From Panorpa germanica (lineage: Eukaryota; Arthropoda; Insecta; Mecoptera; Panorpidae), in assembly GCA_963678705.1 (NCBI GenBank), contig OY783213.1, positions 16,620,451 to 16,684,450 on the forward strand: 64,000 bases of DNA, read 5' to 3'. Position numbers and translations under genes: made by a program. Of this stretch, positions 12,600 to 26,741 are shown in pieces; within the stretch, counting starts at the first letter, position 1; the number at the start of each line of letters is the position of its first letter. The notes under the pieces are model-generated. The model was not told the origin of the DNA and searched no databases. It was given only the letters and a program-made list of their open reading frames with translations.

Positions 12600-15595
12600 A
12601 ACTAGATGTAGTTTTTTTCTTGCTATCGTTTATTTGAAGAAGTAACTAGTTAATTTACTTGTTCTAGTGACTGTAACTAATTATTTTTTTTAGTAATTTA
12701 TATATAGATTTACCGGCTTACAAATAAACCTGTTATAAAATTTATACCCGGTATAAACTAATAATAAGACTGTCCGGACGGGCTTTATAGGTTACAGTTA
12801 AGTATCTATAAGATAAGTTTTCACAGTAGTTGTAGTTATTTAAGGTAGTTGTTGTGCATTAGGCCTTATGGATCGAATGTTATACATTTTTGAATAATTA
12901 TAAAGGACTTCATCATCTAATTATCTTGAAAATTGGAAGACGATTGACCGTTTCGATCACGAGATATATTTATTTAAAGTTCGAATCAGTTGCATGGGGA
13001 GTAATGAGAGCGAATGAGAAGCAAATAGTTGAAAAGTCTCGTTACATCAGGTTTTAATTTTTAATTAAAAGAAAAATAAACTAATCGGCATATTATCTAA
13101 TAGAAATAGTTACAAATAGAGTAATATTTCCTGCGTATTCGTACACAACTGGTTGACCGTGTCGTTAATTAAATAAGCAACGTAAAGATGAATATTTTAT
13201 TAAAAATGAACATATTCTGTAACGTCTATGCTTATACATCCTTCTTCTTAATATAATATCTTCCTAATATTTTTACCAGCATGTTTATTGTACGCTACTG
13301 CTTCCAGTGAATATTACTTTTGATTATAAAAGATCATTCCATAAATGAAGAGGACAGTCCAGTGTCAAAGCACGCGGTAAATTAAAACCACAACGCAATC
13401 TAAAAAATAAATTCAATTAGCATGTTCTATATTCCCCTGAAACCTCTACTGGTACATTATGCAACGCATTGGTTTAGGTAGATGTTATAGAGGTTTGAAT
13501 CAGATCACGTGGAGAATAATGAAGTTATTAAAATTTTAAATTAACTTTATGAAATGCAATTGTCTATAGTTTAAAATTTTGTAATAAATAGCCATTTATT
13601 GTTTAAATAATTCATAAATTGATTTTTAATATATTAATTTAATTTAAATTTAATTTATTTTAAATATTATTTCTTTTTCTTTCTCTGTTTCTTATTAATT
13701 TTTAATAATGCAATAATTAATTTTTAAAAGTTAAACTAATTATTTATTGTAAAGATATTTACAATTTTTATGTTTTGATTTGTTTCTATAGTTGTTTTTA
13801 ATTACAGGTTACAAAGCTTAAAAGAAAAATTAAGAAACCTGCGAAATTTTTTCACTATACTTAAGTATATTTTCAACTCTGTACCAGGAGAGTTGTTACA
13901 CATACAAAACCCCATATATACAAATACTATCACGACCACTTAGTTTCACAAATACACATGCAAGTACTTTGTACCGTCACGTCATTTATTATTGAAATGT
14001 TCAATTTTACGCGGCCTTATTTAATTAAAGATACGAATATAAATTTCATGGTTTTTTTTATAAATAAGCAAAGAATATCCCTCATTTTTAGCTATTTATA
14101 ATGGACTGGTGTAACACCAACATTAAATGCATTCCGTCCACTGCTTCTCGTGCAAATTACTTAAACTTTGATCAAATTTATCTCGATTCTCGATCAATCT
14201 ACTTCGAATTTTCAAGATAACTGGATTATGATAGCCTTTATAATTGTTATAACATTTGACGGATGAGGCTTATAACATCACACTTAAGTCTATGAGTCTA
14301 TGAAAAATATATTTTAAATTCATTTTTGTATTCTTTTTAAGTTACTGCTCCTGTATAATAATTATTTCAACACTATTGAATATCTTAAATTATAAGACAA
14401 AGTACTTTTTAAAAGAAATTACTATTTTATTGTATAACAATAAATATGGCGTTTGATGTAGGAAATATTCGAAAAACTTTTTATCTCATGCTGTTTAAAG
14501 TGTTAAATTATCTCGATTTTTCAAACGGATTAATTATTTCTCTAACGGAAGTTGTTCATATTTAAAAAGATTCTCTGGTAAATTTGCATATTTATAAATG
14601 TATATTTCCAAAAAAGTAAAAAACACTCCCTCTATAATGTTTTTATAGCATGCACAACTTTCTTTAAATAATATAAAATACGGAAGTAGTTGGTCTGTTA
14701 TAAATCATCTTTTTTTCATAGAATTAGCTGAGCTCATTTTTAACAAACAAGTAAAAACAATGAAAAATGTGAAGAAGGGACTTTCAACGCTAGAAACAGT
14801 TTCTTATTGTCACCGCGTACACAACGACTGACAAAGAAATACATTAACATGAAATTAAGTTTTTCATATTATTTTGTCATAAAAATCATTTTCTGTTTAC
14901 GGATATACCAGAAAAAGAAAGGGGGAGGGATAAGTTAAAATAAAGTCGGTGCCTAAACGTAAGATTCAAGAGATTTTAAATATACATGCGTAATTAACTA
15001 CTGATTAAATTATTTTTAATTAGCCAAAGTTTAACCTTGAATGGTCACGCGGTGTTTAAACAGGGTTTATAATTATATAAACTAATTAGGTCGGTAAAAT
15101 TCAAATCTTTTATATCTACTAATTACTGATAACTTGAATTATATCTACGTCAAATTAAATTATTTCTTGCTTGTGAATTTGCTAACAAATTATAAAAGTT
15201 CCGTTAAAAATGAAATAAGGATAAAGAAATTTTTAAAGGCAACCTTTTTTGTGATAATGCACGTAATAAATTTAGAGGAATAATAAATAAAGTACCTAGT
15301 ACCACTAAAATATAACTAAAAGCACAATTTTTTAAAAAGTTTAGTTCTTAGCTCATAATTTTCAATCAAATAAAATTTTTCAAGATATCTGATAATACAT
15401 TTAGATACAATTTAGCAACCTAACCTAACTTTTCTATATGTAAAATATTATAAAATTGATTAAAGTAAAAGACTTATAAATATAAACGACGTGGTAATGA
15501 ATATTTATTTATAGATCGTCGTAATTTCAATTACAAGAGCTTATTATTTAATTTTATAATTTGTTAATATCGCGGCAAACTTTCCGTATTGTTTT
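12600..15595. other. A+T-rich stretch, nothing recognised
   Basis: No open frame of 60 codons or more on either strand. A T-rich tract ending ATTACAG at about 13801-13807 resembles a 3' splice site, but no donor or open exon follows. Confidence 0.55.
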
Positions 15596-16261
15596 ATGTA
15601 CATTGCGGTTACGGAAAATACCAGAGTAAAGCAGGTTGCGGTACAATGTAGGTTGGGAAGAGAGAAAGCCCTGGAATCACTTCAGGCAATTGTTTTGCAT
15701 TCCCTTCTTATATACAAGTATGCTCCCCCCACCCCTCCCCACAGTGTTTACTTCTTTGCGTTCTGCAGCTCCACTTCATCCCTCAGAACTTGACTTCTTC
15801 CCATATTTACAATAAGGGCATGGTTATTTGTTGATTTATATATATTTGTTTATTTATTTATATATCTCTCTTGGGATACAATTCCCTTAAAAAAGGGTTG
15901 AAAAAAATATGAATTTATAGGGGTATATATTTGATATACTCGTATAAAGCAGCAGCCTGTTTTTAGACAATTTGTAAAATTGACTCGTTTATTTCTTATT
16001 CCGTTTTAAGTCTTATGTTTAGAAAAGAATTTCAAAAACAAATCAAATTTGAATTGAAATTCCTTTGAACCATTTCTAGCGTGACCAGTCAAACAAGATT
16101 GAAAAAGGAGACATGTCTTGACTTGTATTACGGAATGATTAAAGGCAGCTTTACGAAATCAGGCAGCGTGAATCAACCCTTAGAAATCAGTTGGATTTAT
16201 ATAATCCCTTATCTTTTGACTTTTATGTTTCATCAACCATTAGACATTAAATTAGTTTGTA

Positions 16262-16320
16262 GACACTGGCGTAGCCAGGTAGGGGCCAGTCGGTGCTGAG
16301 CACCGGGGCCCTCGGACCAA
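16262..16320 (+). mobile_element. TE-like edge, GC-rich, partner end not found
   Basis: The sequence CACTGGCGTAGCCAGG and the following GC-rich 40 bp stand out sharply from the surroundings. They resemble the 5' ends of many animal DNA transposons. No matching inverted end was found downstream, so the element is truncated or the resemblance is accidental. It directly precedes the tandem duplication at 16454. Confidence 0.3.
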
Positions 16321-16453
16321 GACCAGCAAATCTCATATTGTACTAGCTAAAAATTATCCAACCTTTGGAATGTAAATAAAATAGGTTGCAACACGAATTT
16401 AAGGTAGTACTGTCGGTCAGAGGTCAATGACCGGTAAGTCATATCAACTTCTA

Positions 16454-16798
16454 TTAATTCTTTTGCAATGTTTATTTTTAGAGAAAAATTATTGTAATGT
16501 GTTAAAGCAGTGCTTAGTTTCATTTAAGTTTTTTATATGTAAAAGAAAGAGACAGCAATATTATTTCAAAAATATTTATAAAGTAAATAATTTATGTAAC
16601 TATGGCAACGCATCAGTGTTTTGTTTATAGTTAAACACGTGCGAACAAGTTATTAATTATTTTGCCATGTTTCATTTTAAAGAAATATTTTTATAATGTG
16701 TTAGAGCAGTGCATAGTTTTATATAATATTTTTATATGTAAAAAAAGAGACAGCAATATTATTTTAAAAATATTTATAAAGTAAACAATTGTATTTAA
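16454..16798 (+). repeat. 198-bp tandem duplication (second copy partial)
   Basis: A segment beginning TTAATTCTTTTGCAATG at 16454 recurs at 16652 as TTAATTATTTTGCCATG. The copies stay aligned through AGAGACAGCAATATTATTT and TATTTATAAAGTAAA. The period is 198 bp and the second copy is cut off near 16798. Divergence by substitutions and small indels shows the duplication is not recent. Confidence 0.8.
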
Positions 16799-17334
16799 TG
16801 TTAGAGGGTTATGTCGGTGGTTGTCTTGCAGATAAAGACGAGTCTGAGACATATTCGACTGAATAATGATTGTCAGTTGAAGAAAAGAGATGAATATAGT
16901 TTCCAGATCAATCTAATAGAATAACTAGGAACTACGTACTTATTTGAATTTAAAACAATATTTGATTCGTTTGCAAGTCGAAACTTGAACGACAAACCAT
17001 TGTCGAGTGGGTGCTGATAGTGTGGAAAGAGAGGTGTAAGGGGCAGGTGCAGTTTCATTATTTTAACTCTTGTGTCAAATTCTTATAATCTTATACTAAA
17101 TATAAATTCTACCAGTTGTTGAAAGTTTTTTAGCAATAGTTTATACCTTAAACTTACTGTTTCGAAGGTCCTTTTTAGAGTTTCATAAATGTCCAAACAG
17201 TCCACTAATTATTAAGCTTTGAATACAAGAACTTTACCAGAAACCAATGGGCGTAACTCCGTGGGTGCTGAACTTTCAACTCTACATTATTATTACTAAG
17301 CACAAGTTGTAAATATCGTGATTACTAAACACAC

Positions 17335-17379
17335 GTCTCCCGGCATGGGGCAAGCGGTGCGCAGTGCAGGACGGGAGAC
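17335..17379. repeat. GC-rich inverted repeat (hairpin)
   Basis: GTCTCCCG (17335-17342) pairs exactly with CGGGAGAC (17372-17379) around a 29-nt GC-rich loop that contains further weak GCA/TGC pairing. The stem is too short for a microRNA precursor. It stands out because its surroundings are A+T-rich. Confidence 0.6.
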
Positions 17380-18418
17380 TGCTGCAAACTTTGCCGTGAA
17401 ATTTAATCTCACAAATTGTATACGAGTACATAAGGTAACAACAATCTAACTTGTACGTTTGACTGATTAATTGGTTCATACTGATTTGAACAGATTCGAT
17501 GGTGTATTGTATAACTATTTAACTTTAGTCTTCCTTAATTTAATGACTTTTAAACGTGATTGACTATTTTACTGTACTGCACATAAGTAATTTACTCGTG
17601 GAATGATACTAAACCCTCCTGAACACCTGATTTCAGCGGTGGTTCACATTTAATTACATTCGTTACACTTTTAATTATCTAAACACTCCTAGGTTCGTAA
17701 ACTTTGCTAGAACGTGTATAAACTACATAATGCAGAGCCGGATGAACTCGGAAGTACATTAAATGCGTAAACTGAAGTAAACACTGATTAATACTTCTCG
17801 AAGTTTAAATGTGTTTCGATTAAATGTGTAATTGAGGTTCAATAACGAGTTTTTCCTAAAGCTCCTGCCAGTCATCACTTTCTTTCTTGTTATCTTCCAT
17901 CTCGCTCTCACCAGTCAGTGTTTTCATTCTCCCAGATTTCCTTGTTGAGGACTCGAGAGGTTTTTTCGCACTCTCTACATCTCCACATTTCCACTAGCAA
18001 CGCAATTCGCACCGTCCGTCATGTCAAGATGTTCGCAATCTTTTTAAATCTGGAAATCTCATCTTCTCCATTTAATTCTTGGTTTTCTAAGGGGTTATTT
18101 CTTAACTAATTGACCTTTAAGAATTCTCAGCTGGGTTTTAATACGATTTATTGTCATAATACTACTCATTATTTCTGGAGGGCGTTTTTGTTTTGATGCT
18201 GATGTAGATTTTATCTCCGTGCTAATAGATATTTAATTGAGTTAATTTTGGATCGCCCTGTACACGTGCACACGTTTTATAAAAGAGGAAATTCTTTACC
18301 ATTTAATTCTTACTTACAGAATGAGTTATTTTACCATTTTATTACTGTGACATCTATCTTCTCTGTTGCAAGAGACTGCATAATATAATTCTCTGTGTTA
18401 AACCATGTAAGAGTACTA

Positions 18419-18666
18419 AGGTTGCCAACTATTCTAGTTATGGCTAGGATATGCAACGACGGAACGAACTTGATGAAAAAAGTGACGCTCTTTAACGGAA
18501 TAATCCGTTTGAAGCTGTGTAAACAAACTACCAAACCAATCTGTCAAAAAAGACACAATCGCAGAAACGGTACGCATACAAAACAAAGTTTGTTATGACA
18601 CTACATTTGATCACCATTAAATTGGTTATATTATTCCGTAACTTGTTCAAAAGCAGTTGGCAACCC
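18419..18666. mobile_element. TA-flanked MITE
   Basis: The left end AGGTTGCCAACT (18419-18430) and the reverse complement of the right end, GGGTTGCCAACT (to 18666), match at 11 of 12 positions. TA lies immediately outside both ends (18417-18418 and 18667-18668). An inner inverted pair, ACGGAATAAT near 18496 and ATTATTCCGT near 18630, adds to the foldback character. The element is 248 bp with no coding capacity; short overlapping frames on both strands inside it are not genes. Confidence 0.6.
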
Positions 18667-18669
18667 TAG

Positions 18670-21600
18670 ATAGCTTGTCCTTTGTACTGGCGTTTGCTGC
18701 TTCTCCTGAGTGTCACAATGCTGTTTCAAGTTCTGCATGCATCTAATAAATTAGATTTTATGTAATGCTAAGTAAATTGAAAGTTACAGACTTTTATATA
18801 CACGTAAAGTACAATATACCCGTACAGATCACGTGACACACGACACTCGACATTTTGTACGTTGACTTTTTCGAAATGAATGACTCGAACTAGGAAATAA
18901 GCATCCTACTTATCTTTACACATAACGAAAAGAGGCTGAAGATTCACAAATTGAAATAAATGTGTTGGAAAGCAAAAATAGATTATTCACAAAATGTCTT
19001 CTTGTTGTTGTCGAATTGATTTATTTGTTTCTTACGGATGTGGAAGAATTCATCATTTTGGTGACACTTACACGAATTTTCTTTAAAGGAAATGGTATAT
19101 TTAGATGAATCGTTGTATCACTGCTTCTTGGTTGTATCAAATAGGACAGAAACTTGATAGTGTAAACCAACAGGAAATAAATTAATTTCTGTTATAATTA
19201 TTTGTATAATATTATACTAGTACTGCCATGAGGATTATGACAATTAGTTAGCAAAACTGAAGCATACTAATTAACCAGTTCTACTGTTCACCACATGAAG
19301 ATTACTGATTACTCGCCAATGTTCATTCGTGTAACTATACTTAAGTTTAATTGGAATTAATTAAAGTAACGTTGGAAATATATTATATATTTACATACAT
19401 ACCTACATACGTATATCCTACATAATCTTTTCTCTCTTTCTTTTCAATATCTGCTACCCTTCTCTTAGTTCCCATTCTGACTATTTTTCGTAGGTTGCTT
19501 CTCTTGCTTTTGTCACTCCTCCCAAATTCTTCTTCCACACTTTTTCTTTCTTCTTGCCTGCTTTTCTAACCCCTCCACTTTTTTTCCTAATTTTTTCTGA
19601 TATTAATTAAATATGTTTTAATCTCCTAGCATTTCCCATTATATAGCAGCAAATGAGTTAGTTATATATGTCAAATACATGATTAATACAAATACCTGAA
19701 ACTAGCCACTAACTCATTTTAAAGGTTATTAACGCACACTTTTTCACGGGGACGTTTCATATAATATGATTAAAGCGGAGTGAAGGGTAAATTGTAATCG
19801 CATCCCCAAGATCTTTACCATACTCTAGGGCACACTGGAAAATTCCACAGGTAGAGAATGAAAAATTAAAAAAAAAAAAGGAATGAAAATAAAAAAATAT
19901 TAGTATTTTGCCAGATTGTCCCTGGTGAATATGCTTCCGCTTCCTGCAGGTGTAGTGGCAAAATGAAAGGTTTATTTTTGTTTAGGGTCGAGTCAAGGGA
20001 AGGATGCTTTCAAAGCGAAGTAATGCTGTGTTCTGAATTTGTAGCTGAAACCAGAGATGGAAAAATAGGATATTTTGAATGATGCTTGAGATTATATTAA
20101 ATATTAGCTGAAGTGTTTCTGTGATAGTAGTTAACCCGCTACACACAAAACGTAAACTCATGCATAATTTGACGTAATATTGTTTACTTTACGTTACGTT
20201 TTTAATTAATTCTGTTACATTGTCATTATATAAAAATTAATTTTAAGACCTTGAGTTAATTAGCACACGTCATATTATTGTGGTATTGAAATTGTGTGCA
20301 TATGATTGTTAAACTCTTGCAATATTCCATTTTTAATTTAATAGAAAATACTTTATTAGGGAAATAACACATTTTATATTACCGACAAAAGTTTCGACAG
20401 AACTTTGTTGATTATTTTTATTTGCACCAACATAAAATTTGTTTACGAAAACATTTTACTCCAGCATTCAACAAAGTTGTTCCGCAGTTATTTAGTGCTG
20501 TCACTTAATCTGTTCCTTTATAAATAATTGTTCAGGTTTATTGAAATTTTGAAAGTTCACTGAGAACTGGGTCCTGAGTACTGGGTTCTGGGTTCTGGGA
20601 ACTGTACTCTAAGAATGGAGGATGTTGTAGTACCGGAAGTGCTGCGCGGTAATGAATTCTATTTGAGTTCTTAATTACGAAGTGTTAACAAGGGTGAAAA
20701 TACTAATTTATATTTATACTATATACTATTAGTACGAGTATTATTAATGCAATTAGACTCTCGCAGTAAGACAGTTAAAGACTACAGAAGGAACGAGGGG
20801 GCTGGGGGCTCTGTATGCCGTGCCATGCCATGTCGAGTTAAGATAATCTTAACCCTGCATATTTATAGAAATTCCTCTATTATTAAAATTGGAATAATTT
20901 AATTTTCATCATCACTTTCTAATTTCCATTATATTAATTAGTCGACAACATTTGAATGTTTACTCTGAAAAACATCTGTTATTGCTTTTAAACATTTCAT
21001 GTATCTGATTTTATTTTTGTTTACTATTTAGTTTCAATTCGATAGTACTTTTATTTATAGTGCTATTTAATTTGCATGGGATTACTTATGGTTAAAATCG
21101 GACTTTTAATAACAATTTAATTGTGCTTGCAATTTGGTAATTCAATGATTGACCCCAATATTTAAAGGGTTATCTCCTGAAGTTCCACAATTCTGTATTT
21201 CAGTGATTTTTGATGAAGAATGCGTTCACAGGTCCGAACGCTTTGTCTTTATTGAGTAAAACGTGGAAGCGAAGGTGATTGTTACATTACATTTGTTACC
21301 GTTGAAAACCATTAATGTAACACTTACATAACATTTTTCTATGCAAAGAAAGAAACAGAAGTACACAAATGAACAACCCATCTCTCATTTACTCAAAAGA
21401 AATAAATACATTAAACAAATGGGAGCACTCACAGCATAATCGTAATAAGATCGTAAATCAACGCGTTACAATTGTAAAAGTACATTAAATAACAATTGTT
21501 TCACGTTCAATTAATATCTAAAATATTAGAACATTAACTCATTTCAAAAACATTATTGAATTCATTAAATAAAAGTTTCTTTGTTTGTTGAAAAGCTTTC

Positions 21601-22565
21601 TGTACAATGTCTCTCTGTGCGTACAACGTACAGACTCTCTCGTTAGCTTTTAGAATGTTTCTATTTTATAAATGTAACAAATTGTTCCATTCGCCTTTTG
21701 TCTTTTGAAACACCTTTGTATACTGTACAGCACATTACTGTTAATAATTGTACTTGGCACTCGTTTAAGTACTTGCTCAATTCACATTACATGTTTAGTA
21801 AAAAACATATTTTCTTTGTGATTTTATATAGATATGAATCTATATTAATGAAGCAAGCATTCAATTAACGTTATGTAAAAAAATATTAAAGTTTTGTGTT
21901 TAGTGGGATACTCTATCTACAATATATTCTCATTATAGCAAAATGCACCATAGAAACTGAAAATCTTTTTTTTTAATATCATTGTATACTTCCTAATTAT
22001 AAACATTGGCTTTTTAGTCAGAAAGTATATAAATTACAAAATATAGCACTGGTTTTCCATTGGTTAGACTATTATCGCATTCTTTTACCCATTACCCTTG
22101 CCCCTATTTCGTTTTGGGGGATAATTCCCTCGTCCACCGCTGGGTGGTCTTGTCGTGCTTTGTTGTTACACGTTCTGCTTGGTTATACTTCTGCATGTCT
22201 GTTTAAATATGCGCCCGCCCTGTGCTTTGATATTTGCTATTTGAACATTTTAAAGACTTAAGCAGCTCATTTATTTGTTCATATTATTTTTCTGTTTTTC
22301 TATTAAACATTTTTACATTTTTACTTTGATTCTAAATGTATTGTTAGCTTTTATTTTTGCAAAAGAACATTTTATTTTAATTAGGTATGTAATGGCTATG
22401 TACTATACACATATAATGTGAGCTATTCGTACAAAAGCGATGCAAATAAACTAAGGAGATATTTAAATTTAGTGGCGTATTAATAAATATTAAGTATCAT
22501 ATATCATACATAGTATAAAACTCATGATAAACTGTACTTATACGAAACAAGTTGAATTCTATCTA
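18670..22565. other. A+T-rich stretch, nothing firmly recognised
   Basis: No open frame of 60 codons or more. The pyrimidine-rich tract at 19430-19575 reads on the minus strand as broken K/R/E-rich frames (for example KKEKVWKKNLGG), possibly a worn TE fragment. A TACGAGTA octamer lies at 20733. Confidence 0.5.
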
Positions 22566-22568
22566 CCC

Positions 22569-22612
22569 AAAAAATCAGCGTCGCAAGTAGTTGGTTGCAG
22601 TGTGAGATATGC
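22569..22612 (-). mobile_element. R4 element end
   Basis: Read on the minus strand, CTCACACTGCAACCAACTAC followed by TTGCGACGC aligns with the left end of the foldback element at 33260 (TTCACACTGGAACAAACTAC, then TTATGACGC). The opposite end of this copy is not evident. Confidence 0.5.
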
Positions 22613-23839
22613 CTAAAGCTCAGCTGCAACATCTGTATTAACATATATAGTATATCAGTTTGTGTTCTATTCAAGAAGTAACTCCAAGTTACTCATATGT
22701 AATCGTACATAAAAGAAAGGAAGTGAATATAAATTATAATTAATGATATATCAATGTAAAAGTTTATTGAAGGGGGAGTTAAAGTCAGAGTCAGAGCCTT
22801 AAGCAAGTCGCTGTCTCTTTCATTACAGTCACAAACTCAGACACAATCCACACTAGTTCTAGTAATGTTCCTACGTTCACTATGGTTCGAGTTCAAGTTT
22901 CGAGTTCATACATGTACTTTGATTTCTGTTCAGTATTCTGAGCACACTTCGAATACTTTGTTCGTTTATACGAAGTAAGATAGATCTTCAAACCCAGATA
23001 TCTTGTTCAGTTCAGTTCAGTTCAAAAGTAAGAACAATAGGAATTCGAATTCCCTCAAGTATAAAAATCTATATTATCTGTGAGCTTCATAAAATTACTT
23101 ACAAAAGTTTTAAATTATACGAATATTAAAAGAAAAAGAAGAGAAGGGAGGGAACTGTCCAAATCTGTAAAGATTGTACATACATTACTAAAATAATGGT
23201 CGATGTCGGGAGATGAAGAAGAACCAGATGCTGCAGATTCGGCGGGTGCCTACTGTTAATTAATTTCGCAGTTATTATATTTATTTGTACTATATAAAGA
23301 AAATATTTACAAATTTTCAAGTCAATGTAAGGCTGCTCTTATATTGGAACAGACTACGTTCGGCCGACGGTGTAAACTGGTCTTGTTCAAATATTATTTC
23401 AGTGTCTTATAATATATATTTCATTTAGATTTAATTTTTAATTAACTAATTCAATCAAATTCTATATTTCCAAAAGTAAATAATTTCAATCTTTCCAAAA
23501 CACCCTAATAGCTTGAAGCGTAATAACACGTACCACGTTCTGTATGATATTTTAAAAATAATTCTTTTTAAATATAGAAGAGCTATCCATATACGTGTAA
23601 AAGCTATTGAATATTGGAAGCAATCGCTTGTTACGCTACGTTATTGTAATTCACCAAAATGGATTATTTATACAAACAATAAAAAATCATTCAAACAAAT
23701 ATAGACTTAAAAATATTTTTAAAGCAATAAAAAAATAATTCTATTTTTAAAAAAGTTATTAATATTTCTATTCAGTACTGACCTAAATTTTACTGATTTG
23801 TTAAAAATTATGAATGAAATATTTGAACAAATAATAAAG

Positions 23840-24015
23840 AACACTTTTAGGACAGTTCAGTTTCACACAGTCGTTCATATGAAATGTCTATTTTATACGC
23901 TACAAATGGCGAAACCACTCCATCTGTCGGAATATAAAAGTTAATGTTTTAATTGAAGTGCAATAGTGATAGAAACGTTACAAAATAGGACACTTCACCA
24001 AATTGTTCACTGAGC
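23840..24015 (-). mobile_element. R1 element, partial copy, reversed
   Basis: The reverse complement from 24015 follows the 11577 copy from its left terminal repeat (CAGTGAACAATTTGG) through ACGTTTCTATCACTATT, CCGACAGATGGAGTGG and AAACTGAACTG, then loses similarity near 23840. The right terminal repeat is missing. Confidence 0.75.
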
Positions 24016-25715
24016 AACACCTGCTTTGGGTTATCTTAGCGTACACCATCCCTGGATGCCTGGCCTATAGTTAACTATTCCTGGCAACGAGAGGGTGTGA
24101 TCTAACCTATTTAATATCAGACAATAGAGCTACATTTTGCTTTGTATACTGTTACTATATTTGTTAATAAATACTATTGCACCAATATTATAAACGGCTA
24201 AGAATTTGCAATTAGTAAATCCTAATTATTCATGACAGATGCTTGAATATTCTTGATTATTTTTATATAATTTGATATAAAGAAAATGATCTATGGAACT
24301 CTAAAATCGTCCAGCGAGTCTGGATTATAGGAAAAGTCCTCACTTCACTTCTTAACTCGGCATTCGCCTGTACTTTTTCCATCCTTTGTTTAACGCAGTA
24401 AGCTGAATCTGATTCCGCACATTAGAACCATGTATTTAAGATAACAGACCAGTTGCAGTTGTAAATCCAACGTGATTGACAGGACGTGACCGTTCTTAAG
24501 TCCAGATAGATCCACGCTCTGAGTTATTCCTTAGTGGTACAGTAGCAGAATCCGCCATTCTGGTCTACAGAGAGTCAAGGCGACAGTTCGGCGCTCTCAG
24601 CGATAAGTCTGTTGTTACGCTCCAAGCTATCTTACCAATGCATATATCCATCTGTTAGTCAGAGCGAGAACACTAGATTGTTAGAGCAGTGCAACAACAT
24701 GTTGTAATGCAATGTCATGTCAGTGGCCACTGGCGGATGGAGTATCAGCACAAAGCACGTGAAAGAATAGCAGAAACTTGAGTAAGGTCAGTTAATAACG
24801 CCTGAAGTTAAAAAAACATGTTTTTATAATAATGTTATTTGTGGCCAATGAACTACATTAATCCACACGTCGAGCTGCTTTATTTATTTTAGTTTTAATC
24901 GGATTTCAAGATTTGTGGTTAAGGTTATGTTAGATAATAAATTAAAGACTGAGCAGATCAGAGTTATAAGTTTTTCTTTGCCATATTGTCTTCATCAGAT
25001 TATTATATTGAGTAAAATAACAAAGATCTGCAGGTTGTCTTATGTTCGTCCATTCTATTCCTTGATTTTCTCTTAGACAGTATATTTATTTTGAATTTCA
25101 TATTTTGACAATCATTGTCAACCTTTTCCTTTATAAGATATGAATACAGTACTAATATCAGCAACACTTGTTGGTGGCGGACTATGAATTATCTTTTTGG
25201 AAGTAGAATCGTAGATTAAGTTACGGAGACGGTTTTTGTTTTTGCATAGGTACCACGTGACACCTACTGTCAGACTTACACTGGAACGATATGGTATTAG
25301 TAATATCTGTCGGTGATATATCTCTATCCAAGTAAAATAACTCAACATTTAGAGCTAGTGAATATAGAGCATCTCAGCTCTCTCCTCTTCCAAACGATCC
25401 TGAATATAATTTTATTTTTTGTAGTAATATATCACGTTACAATCTGTTAAAATTAGTATGAACAATAGGTACCTATGCTAAAAATTAAAATGAACCTAGA
25501 TAAGAAATAGTAGTCCAGTGACGGTCCAGTATATCTATGAACGACAATTAAAAACAAAGAAAAAGAATATTAAAACTATGTTATACATATAATATCCTCC
25601 GTTAAATATTTGCATTAGAAATGAAATAATAACGGTCGCTATAAGGTCCATGTCAGTGTATGGTATACTGTATGAGTGTATAGTATCACGCATAGCGATA
25701 TGTTAAATGATTTCA

Positions 25716-25730
25716 CTACTAGATGGCGTT
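25716..25730 (+). promoter_or_regulatory. CTCF-like motif
   Basis: CTACTAGATGGCGTT matches the CTCF consensus CCASYAGRKGGCRSY at 13 of 15 positions, including the AGATGGCG core used by insect CTCF. A motif match alone does not show binding. Confidence 0.35.
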
Positions 25731-26741
25731 CAATTCGATTGGAATCCGTGAACCTTTACATCCGCAGAGAATTTAAACATAATGGGTGCCTTGAGATTGC
25801 TTTTTCCTTGATTTCCCGGATGCCAAACATCGAACAAGGACAAAATGGAGTAGTTATGTATGTATAAAGAATATCTGTAATGTACACAACACTTCTATCG
25901 GAAAATGGATATACATTTTATTCTCAAAACCCCTATTTCGTTTTAGTAATATTACAATAAAAAACGATTTTGTGCCAGTTCTTGGTATCACTCTCCATAA
26001 TACGATTTGGTTTCGAGTTTTTGCTCTTTGATATGACTGAAATAAATACGTTCTATTTAAATAAAATGTTAATATGTACTTAACATATAAATTGTATTTA
26101 AATTTTAAGATAAAGTTGAATTAATGGTAAATGTAAATACACATCATTTTTTATGATCTTTGTTTTTATAAAGATTCTATTCGCAGTTATTGTAATAGAC
26201 TAGAATCAGAATTCTCCAACATTTTTATGAATTGAAGTTATATAGAGCCTTTCAAAAAGGATGGTCATTTTAAGTCAATAGAAAAACGTAACATTTCCTT
26301 GAAAAGTTGTGAAATTTTTATTTTTATTTTAAGTACCAACTTTGAGGTTAGTAATATCTGCTAAATATTGCGCTTTCCTATTTCCTATTTCCGCTTTCCC
26401 CAACAGTAAAAACACAGTTCTTGGCTGAGTCAAGTACTGCATATAAACTCAGATGAATTTTTAGTATTCAAAATTAAAACCCCGTGCAACAAAACCGCGA
26501 GCTTATGTCTGGCTAAATCTTAAACAAAGAGTATACAACAGAACAATAAGTTTGTGTTAATGTGATTTTCTTTAGCCATTTAAATGTTATTAGTTGCCAT
26601 AATTTAATAATGTATGTATGTGTGTATATTTTAACAAACTTTTCTAAAATAATAAACCTGTAAACAAAGTTTTGTACAACAAACAGTAAACAATTACTCA
26701 GTGATGAAGCATGCTATCCATTATACTTCGTACTTCATAAA

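Noticed and set aside
16433-16440. CCG|GTAAGTCAT as an isolated donor
   Set aside because: No convincing acceptor or exon precedes it; such donors occur by chance.
4709-19850. Shared 18-mer CACTGGAAAATTCCACAG at 4709 and 19833
   Set aside because: Flanks do not align; a single shared A+T-rich 18-mer in 64 kb is within rough chance expectation.
22365-22390. T-rich tract, TAG|GTATGT, resembling a recursive splice site
   Set aside because: Uses TAG, the tract contains several A residues, and I see no branch site at the right distance or clear second donor.
24710-24760. CACTGGCGGATGG as a DNA transposon end
   Set aside because: No matching inverted end or target duplication was found.
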